Shown piece after piece: positions 30,003-38,743 of a stretch of DNA of 59,601 bases (within the stretch, counting starts at the first letter, position 1; every line of letters begins with the position of its first letter). Origin of the DNA: an uncultured Alphaproteobacteria bacterium. Lineage in GTDB: Bacteria; Pseudomonadota; Alphaproteobacteria; Methylaequorales; Methylaequoraceae. Under the pieces are notes generated by a model that had not been told where the DNA came from, made no database searches, and worked only from the letters and a program-made list of their open reading frames with translations. The position numbers and the translations under genes are program-made. The DNA lies in assembly GCA_902522465.1 (NCBI GenBank), contig CABYVV010000003.1, positions 66,262 to 125,862 of the forward strand. Reading direction: 5' to 3'.

Positions 30003-30237
30003 ATTTTTCGTTTAGTTTTTGCATTGATTTAAAAATATTATAAAATCCAGCAATGATTCCTAATAGCAAAAAAATGATAAAAAATATAGGCTTAGATGAA
30101 AATATTTTGTCTAAACCAAGCCCTATCAAAACTCCAGCGATAATACTAGAGACTAAATCCATTGAAATTTTTAATCCTAATGAATGATTCGCTTTATGTG
30201 ATTTTTGTTGATTTTCAGTTTTTATTTTTTTCTTCAT
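30001..30237 (-). CDS. atpI: AtpI-like ATP synthase accessory protein
   Basis: This 78-residue protein has a charged N-terminal tail rich in lysine and two membrane helices (about 25-45 and 50-68) with GVLIGLGLDKIF. AtpI-type proteins help assemble the c ring or bring Mg2+ to F0. It heads the F0 genes in the usual alphaproteobacterial order I-B-E-F'-F. It lies 22 bases downstream of smc on the same strand. Confidence 0.85.
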   Translation of the reverse strand: MKKKIKTENQQKSHKANHSLGLKISMDLVSSIIAGVLIGLGLDKIFSSKPIFFIIFLLLGIIAGFYNIFKSMQKLNEK

Positions 30238-30259
30238 TTCTTAAAGTAAACTAATCAGT

Positions 30260-33200
30260 TTAAACTGCTTCTTGAAGGTCAATTTTTTCAAAATCCACAG
30301 ATACTATGTCGGAAATCCCTTTTTGAGCCATCGTGACACCATACACTCGATCAATTGATGTCATTGTTGTTTTATGATGAGTTATAATAAGAAACTTTGT
30401 TTTGGTTTCTTTTTTTAACTCTAATAGAATATTACAAAATTTTTCAACATTCGGATCATCAAGTGCGGCATCTACTTCATCAAGTATACATATTGGTGAA
30501 GGATTGATAAGAAAAATGGAAAAGATAAGTGAAATTGCTGTAAGAGCTTTTTCTCCTCCCGATAGAAGACTGATTGATGAAAGTTTTTTTCCAGGCGGTC
30601 TCGCATAAATTTCAATTCCTGTTTGAAGTGGGTCGTCACTTTTAATGAGTTCTAGTTTAGCTTCTCCTCCATTAAATAATTTTTTAAAGAGATCAGAAAA
30701 ATTATTGTTAACTTTTTCATAGGCTTTAAACAGTCTATTTCTACCTTCATTATTAATTTTATTTATTGCGATTCTTAGTTTATCAATAGCTTGTGAAAGA
30801 TCTAACTTTTCAAGTTCTAATTCGTCAATTGATTTGTTTACTAGATCTTCTTCAACTTTTGCTCTTAGGTTAACAGGTCCCATCTGCTCTCTTTGATTTA
30901 TAAGCCGTTCAAGTTTAATTTTAATATCATCATAATCTTGAATTTGTATTTTTCTTGATTCAAGGTTATCTTCAAACTTTTCTGGTTGAACTCTAGATTG
31001 TTGAAATATTAAATTTCTAAATTCTTTGTCTTTCAACTTGTGATTTTCGAGACTACTTTCTATTTTAGTTTTTTCATTTACCTTAAGTTCTCTTTCTCTA
31101 TTGAGGTCCACGATTTTTTTCTCTTCGTTATTTAACAGTTGCTTAATTTCATTATTTTTTTGATTATTCAAAGAAATTTTTTCTTGGACTTCGTTATTTA
31201 AACCTTTCACATTATCAAGAGATTCCTTTAGTGACTTAGGAAGTTGTTCCAACTTTTTGCTTTCACTCAGATAGCTTACCTCTCTTTTCTTAAGAGTTAA
31301 AATTTGTTTTTCACACTCTTGAATTCTTGCTTTTGATTTCTGAAGATCATTTTTGTAATATGTTTCATTTAGTTCTTCTTTCATTATGGATTCTTTGATT
31401 AAATTAATTTCTTCTCTTTTTTTTTCAATCTGTATATCCAATTCTTGTATTTCCTTTTGAATATTATTTTTACCACTATCATTTTTATTATAAGATTCTT
31501 CTTTTTTTTTTATATCCTCAAGATCTTTAATAATAAGATTATACTCATCACTAAGGGATTTCAGTTTTTTCTTTGAGTCTTCTATATTAAATTTTATTAT
31601 AGATAATTTTTGTTTACTATTAGTTAATTGATTATAATTAGAATCGGAATTTTTATATAACTTTTCTAAATCATAATTACCCTCGCTTAAAATCTTACTA
31701 TATTTAGATTGCTTTGTTAAAAGGTCAGTCTTCTTAATTTTCAGTTCTTTTAATTTTGATTCAAAATTAACTTGCTCATCAACTAATTTTTTTATTTTTA
31801 ATTGAGCATCAATTAATTTTTTCCTTTGAAGATTGTCTTCTGAAATAAAACCATCCCATCTCCAAATTGATCCATTAATATCAACTAGACATTGTCCTGT
31901 TTTAAGTTTTTTTTGTTTTTCCTTCGCAAATTTGGCATTATCAATAAAACCAATTTGAGATAAAATCAAATTCAACTCATCAGGTCCTTCTACATATTTA
32001 GCTATTGAATTTTCGATAGGTATTGTTTCACGATTTATTTTGACCCACCTTTTTGGAGATTCATTGAGAGTGGCATCTAATTCCATAGTTAAAGCTGCAT
32101 AAATAGAATTTTCATACCCTTTTTTGATTTTGAGAACATTTACAATTGAATTTTTTTTGAGATTATTGTTAGCAATTAAATTAAGTGTTTTTAATTCAGT
32201 TTCTATTTGAGTCAGTTTTTTTGAAGAAATGTCTATTTGATTGTCAAGTCCATTTATATTATGACTTAATTCTTGATTTTGGTCTCTAGCGTTTTTAATT
32301 GCTGACTTTTTTTTAATAATTAAATTTTGTAGATGTTTAATATCTAATTCAATTTTTTCATTAATTTTCTTTTGGTTTGAATATTCCTTTTCCTCAGCTA
32401 TTTGTTTCTTCATTGCAACATTTATAATTTCTTTCAAATCATCTTTTTTTTTATTTTTTATTTCTTTGTTTTCTTTTAAATTTCCTGATTTAAATTCTTC
32501 TCCTAAGCTAAGTTGAATTTCATTCACATAAATTGTTTCAAGTTGTTTTAAACTATCTTTTAATTGGGTTTCTTGAGATGTTAATTCTAATAATTTTTTT
32601 TTTTGATGATTCAAATTTACAGGTTCTGATATTTTCTTTTCTAAATTATCAATATATGCTTTAAGCTCATGATGTCTTTCGTTCTCAGCTTCAAAATCGT
32701 TCTGAATGGTTCTTAGAAATTTGGATACTTCATTTTTTTTATTAGTAATGCCCTCTAATTGGCTTTCGTATTTATTTATTTCGTTATTTAGTTTAATAAA
32801 TTCACCATTTAGATTGTTCTTTTCTTCATCTAGATCAGACAATTTTTGCTTTTCTTTGTTAATATTGTTTTGAACACTTGAAATCTCATTTACAAAGTCT
32901 CTTGTCTCATTGAGAATTTTTGCTACGTTGTTTTGTAAAATACATATTTCTGCTGAATTTTTCTTCCATTGCGTGAAAACTAAAATTGATTGATAAAACT
33001 TTATATTTTTTGAAATTTGTTCATATTTTTCTGCTTGCCTAGCTTGTCTTGAGAGATTTTTTTTTTGATCCATTAAATTATTGAGATTAATATCTATTTT
33101 TTCTAGATTATCTTCTGTAGCTTGAAGTTTTAGCTCTGATTCATGCCTTCTTGCCTGAAGACCAGACGTACCTGCTGCGTCTTCCAATATTATTTTTCTG

Positions 33201-33679
33201 TCAATTGGCTTGCTATTTATTATTTGATCAATATTCCCCTGACTTATAATAGAGCTTGACCTAGGACCGCTTCCTGAGTCATAAAATAAAATACTGATAT
33301 CTTTGGCTCTTACATCTTTATTATTTATTTTATAAAAAGATCCCACTCCTCTCTCAATTGTTCTGCTTATTGTAAGATTGTTTTCATGATTTAAGTTTCC
33401 AGGAAGTTGTCCTGTAAAATTGTTTAACTCGATACTTACTTCAGCAAAATTTTTCGCAGGAATATTTTGGGTTCCATTAAATATTACTTCATCCATTGAA
33501 CCCGACCTGAGACTTTTGGATGATGATTCACCCATAACCCAGCGAATAGCTTCAAAAACATTTGATTTCCCACAACCATTTGGTCCAATGATTCCTGTCA
33601 CACCTTCTTCTATTAGTAGTTCAGTTGGATGTGCAAAAGATTTAAATCCAGAAATTTTTAATTTATTTACTGTAAACAA
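30260..33679 (-). CDS. smc: Chromosome segregation protein SMC
   Basis: SMC is the long coiled-coil ATPase of the condensin complex. The 1139-residue protein has Walker A GPNGCGKSN at about 33-41, long coiled coils, a hinge around residues 500-620, and a C-terminal head with LLSGGEKALTAIS and Walker B CILDEVDAALDDPN. It is six bases after the dsbA-like gene and is followed by the F0 genes. scpA and scpB are not in this window. Confidence 0.97.
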   Translation of the reverse strand: MFTVNKLKISGFKSFAHPTELLIEEGVTGIIGPNGCGKSNVFEAIRWVMGESSSKSLRSGSMDEVIFNGTQNIPAKNFAEVSIELNNFTGQLPGNLNHENNLTISRTIERGVGSFYKINNKDVRAKDISILFYDSGSGPRSSSIISQGNIDQIINSKPIDRKIILEDAAGTSGLQARRHESELKLQATEDNLEKIDINLNNLMDQKKNLSRQARQAEKYEQISKNIKFYQSILVFTQWKKNSAEICILQNNVAKILNETRDFVNEISSVQNNINKEKQKLSDLDEEKNNLNGEFIKLNNEINKYESQLEGITNKKNEVSKFLRTIQNDFEAENERHHELKAYIDNLEKKISEPVNLNHQKKKLLELTSQETQLKDSLKQLETIYVNEIQLSLGEEFKSGNLKENKEIKNKKKDDLKEIINVAMKKQIAEEKEYSNQKKINEKIELDIKHLQNLIIKKKSAIKNARDQNQELSHNINGLDNQIDISSKKLTQIETELKTLNLIANNNLKKNSIVNVLKIKKGYENSIYAALTMELDATLNESPKRWVKINRETIPIENSIAKYVEGPDELNLILSQIGFIDNAKFAKEKQKKLKTGQCLVDINGSIWRWDGFISEDNLQRKKLIDAQLKIKKLVDEQVNFESKLKELKIKKTDLLTKQSKYSKILSEGNYDLEKLYKNSDSNYNQLTNSKQKLSIIKFNIEDSKKKLKSLSDEYNLIIKDLEDIKKKEESYNKNDSGKNNIQKEIQELDIQIEKKREEINLIKESIMKEELNETYYKNDLQKSKARIQECEKQILTLKKREVSYLSESKKLEQLPKSLKESLDNVKGLNNEVQEKISLNNQKNNEIKQLLNNEEKKIVDLNRERELKVNEKTKIESSLENHKLKDKEFRNLIFQQSRVQPEKFEDNLESRKIQIQDYDDIKIKLERLINQREQMGPVNLRAKVEEDLVNKSIDELELEKLDLSQAIDKLRIAINKINNEGRNRLFKAYEKVNNNFSDLFKKLFNGGEAKLELIKSDDPLQTGIEIYARPPGKKLSSISLLSGGEKALTAISLIFSIFLINPSPICILDEVDAALDDPNVEKFCNILLELKKETKTKFLIITHHKTTMTSIDRVYGVTMAQKGISDIVSVDFEKIDLQEAV

Positions 33680-33685
33680 TTTTTT

Positions 33686-34291
33686 TTAGTTTATTAATGA
33701 ATCAAGTTTTAATTTTAGTGCTTCATATGTCAAATCACCATCGTATTTTTTTCCGTTAAGATAAATTGTAGGCGTTGCTTCAATTTTGAATTCTTTTGTT
33801 GAACTTAACCTTTTTTTTAAAATACCATCCTCAATTGACTTGTTCCCAACACATACTTTAATTTCGTCATTTTTTAATCCCCCTAATTTTGCAATTTTAA
33901 GTAGAGACTTAAAAGGGTCCTGAGAACTTGTCCAATCTTTTTGTTTTTTGTATAAAACTTTAAGAAAGCTGAAGTATTTTTTATTTCCAGAACATCTCGC
34001 TATAACTGAGGCTTTTAACGCAAATTTATCTAATGGAAAGTCATGATAAGTAAAAAAAATTTTTCCATTATCAATATAATTCTTTTTAATTTTTGGAAAC
34101 ACTTCGTTATGAAATCTTGCGCAATGTCCACAGGTGAGTGAAGCAAATTCAATCATTTGAATTGGCGCCTCTTTTTTGCCAATCGATTTATTTTCCAGAG
34201 CTTCTATGGTATCTACAATTCTGCCATGACCATGATTAGAAAAAACAAGCAGAAATATAAATAAAACTTTAATAAAATTCTTTTTGTTCAT
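33686..34291 (-). CDS. DsbA-like periplasmic thiol-disulfide oxidoreductase
   Basis: The 201-residue protein has a signal peptide (about 1-22), then a thioredoxin-fold domain with the active site LTCGHCARFH near residues 53-62 (CGHC) and a cis-Pro loop EATPTIYLNG near residue 173. It probably introduces or shuffles disulfides in periplasmic proteins; the Gly-His dipeptide between the cysteines fits DsbA-like oxidases. It sits between dciA and smc, as in many alphaproteobacteria. A relation with EipB (two conserved Cys) is possible but speculative. Confidence 0.88.
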   Translation of the reverse strand: MNKKNFIKVLFIFLLVFSNHGHGRIVDTIEALENKSIGKKEAPIQMIEFASLTCGHCARFHNEVFPKIKKNYIDNGKIFFTYHDFPLDKFALKASVIARCSGNKKYFSFLKVLYKKQKDWTSSQDPFKSLLKIAKLGGLKNDEIKVCVGNKSIEDGILKKRLSSTKEFKIEATPTIYLNGKKYDGDLTYEALKLKLDSLIN

Positions 34292-34315
34292 TTTTTAATT
34301 TATTATCATACTAAG

Positions 34316-34633
34316 TTAATTTTGTAAAAATTTTTTAAACTTAATTTGGTCAATTATCGGACTATTAAAAAAATTATTAATTTTTTCTTTAATTTTATCA
34401 GATGAATAAGATAATTCTAGAATATTGTTTTTATCTGATGTTACTATTAAAACATTTTTATCGTTAATTTTTTTTAATGAATTTGCAAAACAAATTGAAC
34501 TTAACTCTGAATCAAGTATCTTTTCCCAATTAAACTTGATTTCTAAAAGAACTCCTCCATGCTTTTTCCTTAGAGGTTTAAAAACTTTCGGAAGTAGGGT
34601 TGAAATTCTCACTGGATGTTTATTATATTTCAT
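34316..34633 (-). CDS. DUF721/DciA-like protein
   Basis: This 105-residue protein matches the DUF721 layout: a basic start PVRISTLLPKVFKPL, then a WEKILD segment, and a conserved LIVTSDKNNILEL strand. DciA, a member of the family, is the ancestral loader/operator of the replicative helicase DnaB in bacteria lacking DnaC. The replication role here is inferred. The start codon (34631-34633) is separated by a single base from the divergent mutY ATG. It begins the long minus-strand run leading through smc to rnhA. Confidence 0.82.
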   Translation of the reverse strand: MKYNKHPVRISTLLPKVFKPLRKKHGGVLLEIKFNWEKILDSELSSICFANSLKKINDKNVLIVTSDKNNILELSYSSDKIKEKINNFFNSPIIDQIKFKKFLQN

Positions 34634-34634
34634 A

Positions 34635-35690
34635 ATGAAAGAATATCATATTGATAATAAATTTAAGAGTTCTTGGAAAAAAAAAATTCTTAGCTGGTAT
34701 TTTGTTAATAAAAGAGATTTGCCGTGGAGAAACAAAGAAAACCAAAATTTTTATAGAATTTGGATTTCAGAAGTTATGCTGCAACAAACAAAAGTAACTA
34801 CAGTAATCCCATTTTTCAAAAAATTTATAAAAAAATGGCCTACTTTAGATGATTTTTTCAATGCAAAATTAGAGGAAATTTTGAAACTGTGGGAGGGATT
34901 GGGTTATTACAAAAGAGCTCAAAATTTGTTTAGAGCCAAAGAGTTACTGAGAAAGAAAAAGATTAATATTTCCTCTCATTCTCTTAAAAAATTACCAGGA
35001 ATTGGAGAATATATAAGCTGTTCAATTTCAGCCATCCTAAAAGATGAAGCGTGCGCTGTTATTGATGGAAATATAAGAAGGATTTTATCAAGAGTATTTG
35101 ATTTAAATATGAATAATAAAAAATTTAATTCTCAAATAAAAGAAATAGCTACCCAATTAACACCTAAAAATAATAATGGAACTTATTGTCAGTCTTTAAT
35201 GGATCTTGCTAATTTGATATGTCGACCCAAAAATCCAAAATGTATTATTTGTCCCATTTCATTTCTATGCAAATCAAACGGTAAAGAAATAAAAAAAAAA
35301 AAAAAACAACAAATTCCAATTAAGCTAACAGTAGCTTTTGTTGTCAGGTTCGAAAATTATTTTTTAATTGAGAAAACAAAAGAAAATCTTCTACAAAATT
35401 TATTTACCTTTCCCTTATCAGAATTCAGAAAAGTTGAGGAAAAAGATTCAAAAGATTTTTTGATTAAATCAGTCTCTTCTTGGATGAATAAATATGATAT
35501 AAAAACAACTTATGCTTATGTTGGAGAGGTAACTCATAAATTTAGTCATTTTCATTTGAAAGTATTAATAGTTAAGATAATATTACCCTGTAAACTATAT
35601 TTTAATAATTTTGAATGGCTAACTCTGAAAAAGTTGAATCAAAAACCTGTTTCATCAATGATGATGAAAATAAAAAATAAAGTGAAATGA
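34635..35690 (+). CDS. mutY: A/G-specific adenine glycosylase
   Basis: MutY removes adenine mispaired with 8-oxoguanine. The 351-residue protein has SEVMLQQTKV near residue 44, the helix-hairpin-helix LPGIGEYISCSI near residue 118, catalytic Asp in VIDGNIRRI, the 4Fe-4S cluster C-x6-C-x2-C-x5-C (CRPKNPKCIICPISFLC), and a NUDIX-like C-terminal domain. I start at the ATG at 34635. An open frame extends 70 codons further upstream across dciA but lacks homology. Sixteen A at 35291-35306 encode lysines in the linker between domains. Confidence 0.95.
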   Translation: MKEYHIDNKFKSSWKKKILSWYFVNKRDLPWRNKENQNFYRIWISEVMLQQTKVTTVIPFFKKFIKKWPTLDDFFNAKLEEILKLWEGLGYYKRAQNLFRAKELLRKKKINISSHSLKKLPGIGEYISCSISAILKDEACAVIDGNIRRILSRVFDLNMNNKKFNSQIKEIATQLTPKNNNGTYCQSLMDLANLICRPKNPKCIICPISFLCKSNGKEIKKKKKQQIPIKLTVAFVVRFENYFLIEKTKENLLQNLFTFPLSEFRKVEEKDSKDFLIKSVSSWMNKYDIKTTYAYVGEVTHKFSHFHLKVLIVKIILPCKLYFNNFEWLTLKKLNQKPVSSMMMKIKNKVK

Positions 35691-36016
35691 AATATTTACA
35701 TTCCCTTTATGCTTTGTTTATTATTTTATCTGTTTCTAGTACATCATCTCAGGATATTATTATAGATTCCAAAAATGATCACGAAAAAGCAATTAAAGCA
35801 GTAAATGATGGAGAAATTTTAACTTTAGACAAAATACTTCAAAAAATTAATAGCAATTTTGAAGGAAGAGTTTTATCTATCAACTTAAAAGATAATGAAA
35901 AAGGTTTGTTTGGATGGGTTTATGATATTATGATTATTGACATTAATAATAAAATTAAACAGGTTAGAGTTGACGCCGGAACTTCAACAGTTCTTTCAGT
36001 AGTTTCAGGAGAATGA
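35687..36016 (+). CDS. PepSY-domain secreted protein
   Basis: The 109-residue protein has a signal peptide (about 1-21) followed by a single PepSY-like domain with AIKAVNDGEILTLDKILQKI (in part AVNDGEILTLDKIL), and GWVYDIMII and VDAGTSTVLS. PepSY proteins are small periplasmic proteins often found next to OmpR/PhoQ-type two-component genes and may inhibit proteases or modulate the sensor. Its ATG overlaps the mutY stop (ATGA), and it lies one base before the regulator gene, so a role in the sensory unit is likely. Confidence 0.8.
   Translation: MKYLHSLYALFIILSVSSTSSQDIIIDSKNDHEKAIKAVNDGEILTLDKILQKINSNFEGRVLSINLKDNEKGLFGWVYDIMIIDINNKIKQVRVDAGTSTVLSVVSGE
36007..36011 (+). promoter_or_regulatory. 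Ribosome binding site deciding a TTG start of the response regulator
   Basis: AGGAG six bases before the TTG at 36018 supports that start. The nearby ATG at 36013 runs into a stop after two codons and cannot be used. Confidence 0.65.
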
Positions 36017-36017
36017 T

Positions 36018-36683
36018 TTGAGAATATTATTAATAGAGGATGATCCAGACTTAAATAACCAGATTAAAACTTCGTTAGAAGATGCTGGTTACTCTGTTGA
36101 TACGGCAGTTGATGGAGAGGAGGGACATTTTCTTGGTGATACAGAGCCATATGACGCTGTAATTTTAGATCTAGGTCTTCCTAAAATCGATGGTATTACG
36201 GTATTAGAGAAATGGAGAAAAGATAAGAAAAATTTTCCTGTACTTATTCTTACTGCAAGAGATCAGTGGAGTGATAAGGTATCAGGTTTTGATGCTGGAG
36301 CAGATGATTATGTTGCAAAACCATTTCAAATGGAAGAATTACTTGCCAGGTTAAGAGCTTTAATTAGAAGATCTGCGGGCCACGCTTCGTCAGATATTGA
36401 ATGTGGTCCTCTTAAAATTGATACAAAATCCAATAAAGTTTTTGTTAACGGAACAAAACTTAAATTAACATCACACGAATATAAAATAATTGAATATTTT
36501 CTTCATCATCAAGACAAGGTAATTACAAGAACGGAGTTAGTTGAACATATTTATGACCAAGATTTTGATAGAGACTCTAATACTATTGAGGTCTTTATAG
36601 GAAGATTAAGGAAGAAAATGGGTATGAATCTGATTAAAACTGAAAGAGGTTATGGTTATAGATTGTCTATAGATAGAGATTAA
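36018..36683 (+). CDS. OmpR/PhoP-family response regulator
   Basis: The 221-residue protein has a receiver domain with acidic pair E7-D8-D9, phospho-acceptor D51 in VILDLGLPKIDG, the conserved Thr in LILTARD and Lys in VAKPF. A winged-helix DNA-binding domain follows from about residue 125, ending in ERGYGYRL. It starts with TTG after a clear AGGAG. It resembles PhoP-type regulators. Target genes cannot be read here. It is in one operon with the sensor kinase and PepSY gene. Confidence 0.95.
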   Translation: MRILLIEDDPDLNNQIKTSLEDAGYSVDTAVDGEEGHFLGDTEPYDAVILDLGLPKIDGITVLEKWRKDKKNFPVLILTARDQWSDKVSGFDAGADDYVAKPFQMEELLARLRALIRRSAGHASSDIECGPLKIDTKSNKVFVNGTKLKLTSHEYKIIEYFLHHQDKVITRTELVEHIYDQDFDRDSNTIEVFIGRLRKKMGMNLIKTERGYGYRLSIDRD

Positions 36684-36685
36684 CA

Positions 36686-38050
36686 ATGAATTCTCTTGCG
36701 GTAAGGCTTTTTTTAAGTGCAACAATTTGGATAATCTTCACGCTTGTCTCTGCAGGGCTTCTTTTATCGGATTTAAATGAAAAATCAAATTTTAATGCTT
36801 TTGAAGATAGGCTAAACCTTTTGTTAGAAACTTTAATTGGAGCAAGTAGAGTTGATTCTTCAGACGGCATTACAGTTGTAAGTACAATTGGTGATCCAAG
36901 ATTTTTTCAACCATATTCAGGCTGGTATTGGCAAGTTAACCATGAATCTAAGACACTTGTAAGATCGAGATCAATGTGGGATCAAGTTTTTACCTCTGAT
37001 AAAAGAATTATTGGTGGAAGATCTCAATTTATCAACAGTGTTAATGATAACAATGAAAGAAAAAACTTTATTGAAACAAAAAAACTACACATTATTGAGA
37101 GAAATATATCTTTTCCAGGTATTGAAGGCCCCTTAACTTTTATTGTTTCAGGAGATACCGAGGAATATCAATTAAATATCAAAAAATTTGATAATACTCT
37201 TTCAGTGATTTTGTTTATTTTAGGTTCAGGTTTAATGATAGCAGTTTTTCTTCAAGTAAAATTTGGTTTGCTTCCACTGAATAAGATAAAAGCGTCTTTA
37301 TTTAAAGTCAGAAATGGTGATGAAGAAAAGCTTAAAGAATCATATCCATTGGAGGTCCAACCATTAGCAACTGAAATTAATGAATTACTCGACCACAATA
37401 CCAAAATCATTGATCGTGCAAAAACCCATGTAGGTAATTTAGCTCATGTTCTTAAAACACCGTTAGCGGTGATTTCTAACGAAATTAAAACAGATGATAA
37501 CATTATGAATAATCAAGTTTTGCTTATGAAAAGACATATTGATAGATATTTAAAGAAAGCCCATTTAGAATCGGTTGGTGCGTCTTCAAAGGAAAAGATA
37601 AACATTATTGAATTGACAAAAAAAATGATCTCAATTTTTAATAAACTTTATCCAGAAGTCAAAATCAAGCTTAATAAAAAGATTGAAGAAGCATTTGTAT
37701 TTGGAAGTATGGATGATCTTGAGGAAGTGATTGGTAATATAATTGAAAATGCATGTAAATATGGAAGAAATCAAATAGAAGTCGAAGTGAAAATAATAGA
37801 GGAAAACAGCTTACAACTTATTATTTCAGATGATGGCAGTGGTCTTTCTCAAGAACAAATGAATAAAGTATTTGCTAGAGGTTTTCGAATAGATGAGCAG
37901 AAGCCTGGTACCGGTCTGGGTTTGAATATTGTTAAGGATATAGTTGAAACATATATGAAAGGACAGGTTGATTTACAAAAATCTAAAAGGTTAGGTGGTT
38001 TGGAAGTTACGATTTTTTTACCATTATCAATGTCACAAAAAGTTTTTTAG
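36686..38050 (+). CDS. PhoQ-like sensor histidine kinase
   Basis: The 454-residue kinase has two membrane helices (about 7-28 and 172-193) around a periplasmic sensor region, a HAMP-like linker, the phospho-acceptor H254 in NLAHVLKTPLAVI, and a C-terminal ATPase domain with NIIENACKYG and GTGLGLNIV. It follows the regulator by two bases. Its last 18 bases overlap the convergent rnhB. The stimulus is unknown; PhoQ relatives respond to divalent cations or envelope stress. Confidence 0.94.
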   Translation: MNSLAVRLFLSATIWIIFTLVSAGLLLSDLNEKSNFNAFEDRLNLLLETLIGASRVDSSDGITVVSTIGDPRFFQPYSGWYWQVNHESKTLVRSRSMWDQVFTSDKRIIGGRSQFINSVNDNNERKNFIETKKLHIIERNISFPGIEGPLTFIVSGDTEEYQLNIKKFDNTLSVILFILGSGLMIAVFLQVKFGLLPLNKIKASLFKVRNGDEEKLKESYPLEVQPLATEINELLDHNTKIIDRAKTHVGNLAHVLKTPLAVISNEIKTDDNIMNNQVLLMKRHIDRYLKKAHLESVGASSKEKINIIELTKKMISIFNKLYPEVKIKLNKKIEEAFVFGSMDDLEEVIGNIIENACKYGRNQIEVEVKIIEENSLQLIISDDGSGLSQEQMNKVFARGFRIDEQKPGTGLGLNIVKDIVETYMKGQVDLQKSKRLGGLEVTIFLPLSMSQKVF

Positions 38051-38614
38051 AAAACTTTTTCTGTGAATTTTTGTTTTTCCGTAATTAATTATAGCCTCTC
38101 TATGTTCAGCAGTTCCATAACCTTTATTCCTTTGCCAACCATACATTGGGTAAACTTTTGAATACTTAATCATCAATTTGTCTCTCCAGGTTTTTGCCAA
38201 TATTGAAGCTGCCGCAATAGAAACAAATCTTTTATCACCAGATTTCTCAAAAGAAGTTTTATTGTTTAAGAAAAACGTTTTTTTCCCATCAATTTTAACA
38301 AGATATTTGCTCCCTTTAAATTTTTCATAAGATCTGATCATTGATAGATTTGTTGCATTTAGAATATTAATTTCGTCTATTTCCTTATTTGTAGAAATTC
38401 CAATACCATAAATTGAATTTTTTTTGATAAACTCAGCAATCGTAATTCTTTTTTTTTCACTAAGCGTCTTTGAATCATTTATTTGGTATACAAGATTATT
38501 TTCTAGGATTCTTTCGGACAAAAGAACTGAGCATGATACAACTGGCCCAGAAATGGCACCTCTACCAACTTCATCTATACCTATAACCTGATTTTTAATA
38601 TCATCTAAAAACAA
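38033..38614 (-). CDS. rnhB: Ribonuclease HII
   Basis: RnhB removes single ribonucleotides and RNA from DNA hybrids. The 193-residue protein has the N-terminal IGIDEVGRGAISGPV motif with two catalytic acids at about 14-15 and later Asp in KIDGKK, plus ASILAKTWRD. The length is normal. It ends within the 3' end of the histidine kinase gene on the other strand, sharing 18 bases. Confidence 0.95.
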   Translation of the reverse strand: MFLDDIKNQVIGIDEVGRGAISGPVVSCSVLLSERILENNLVYQINDSKTLSEKKRITIAEFIKKNSIYGIGISTNKEIDEINILNATNLSMIRSYEKFKGSKYLVKIDGKKTFFLNNKTSFEKSGDKRFVSIAAASILAKTWRDKLMIKYSKVYPMYGWQRNKGYGTAEHREAIINYGKTKIHRKSFLKNFL

Positions 38615-38743
38615 TTTAATTTATTATAAACAAAACTTTGACTTATTTTATAATTGTATTTAAATTAATCTAGTATTGAGAATTTTTAGTTTAATTATTC
38701 TTTGCTTTTTATATTTAAAATTAACTTTTTTAATCATTTTTTT
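38615..38743. other. Intergenic region between rnhB and the fasciclin gene
   Basis: This 129-base AT-rich gap separates divergent genes. A possible sigma-70 promoter on the plus strand reads TTGACT, 17 bases, TAAATT, starting near 38639, but the -10 is poor. No RNA gene or repeat is visible. Confidence 0.3.

Noticed and set aside
34425-34634. Seventy codons in frame upstream of mutY
   Set aside because: They are antisense to the DciA-like gene and show no MutY homology; the MutY start fits 34635.
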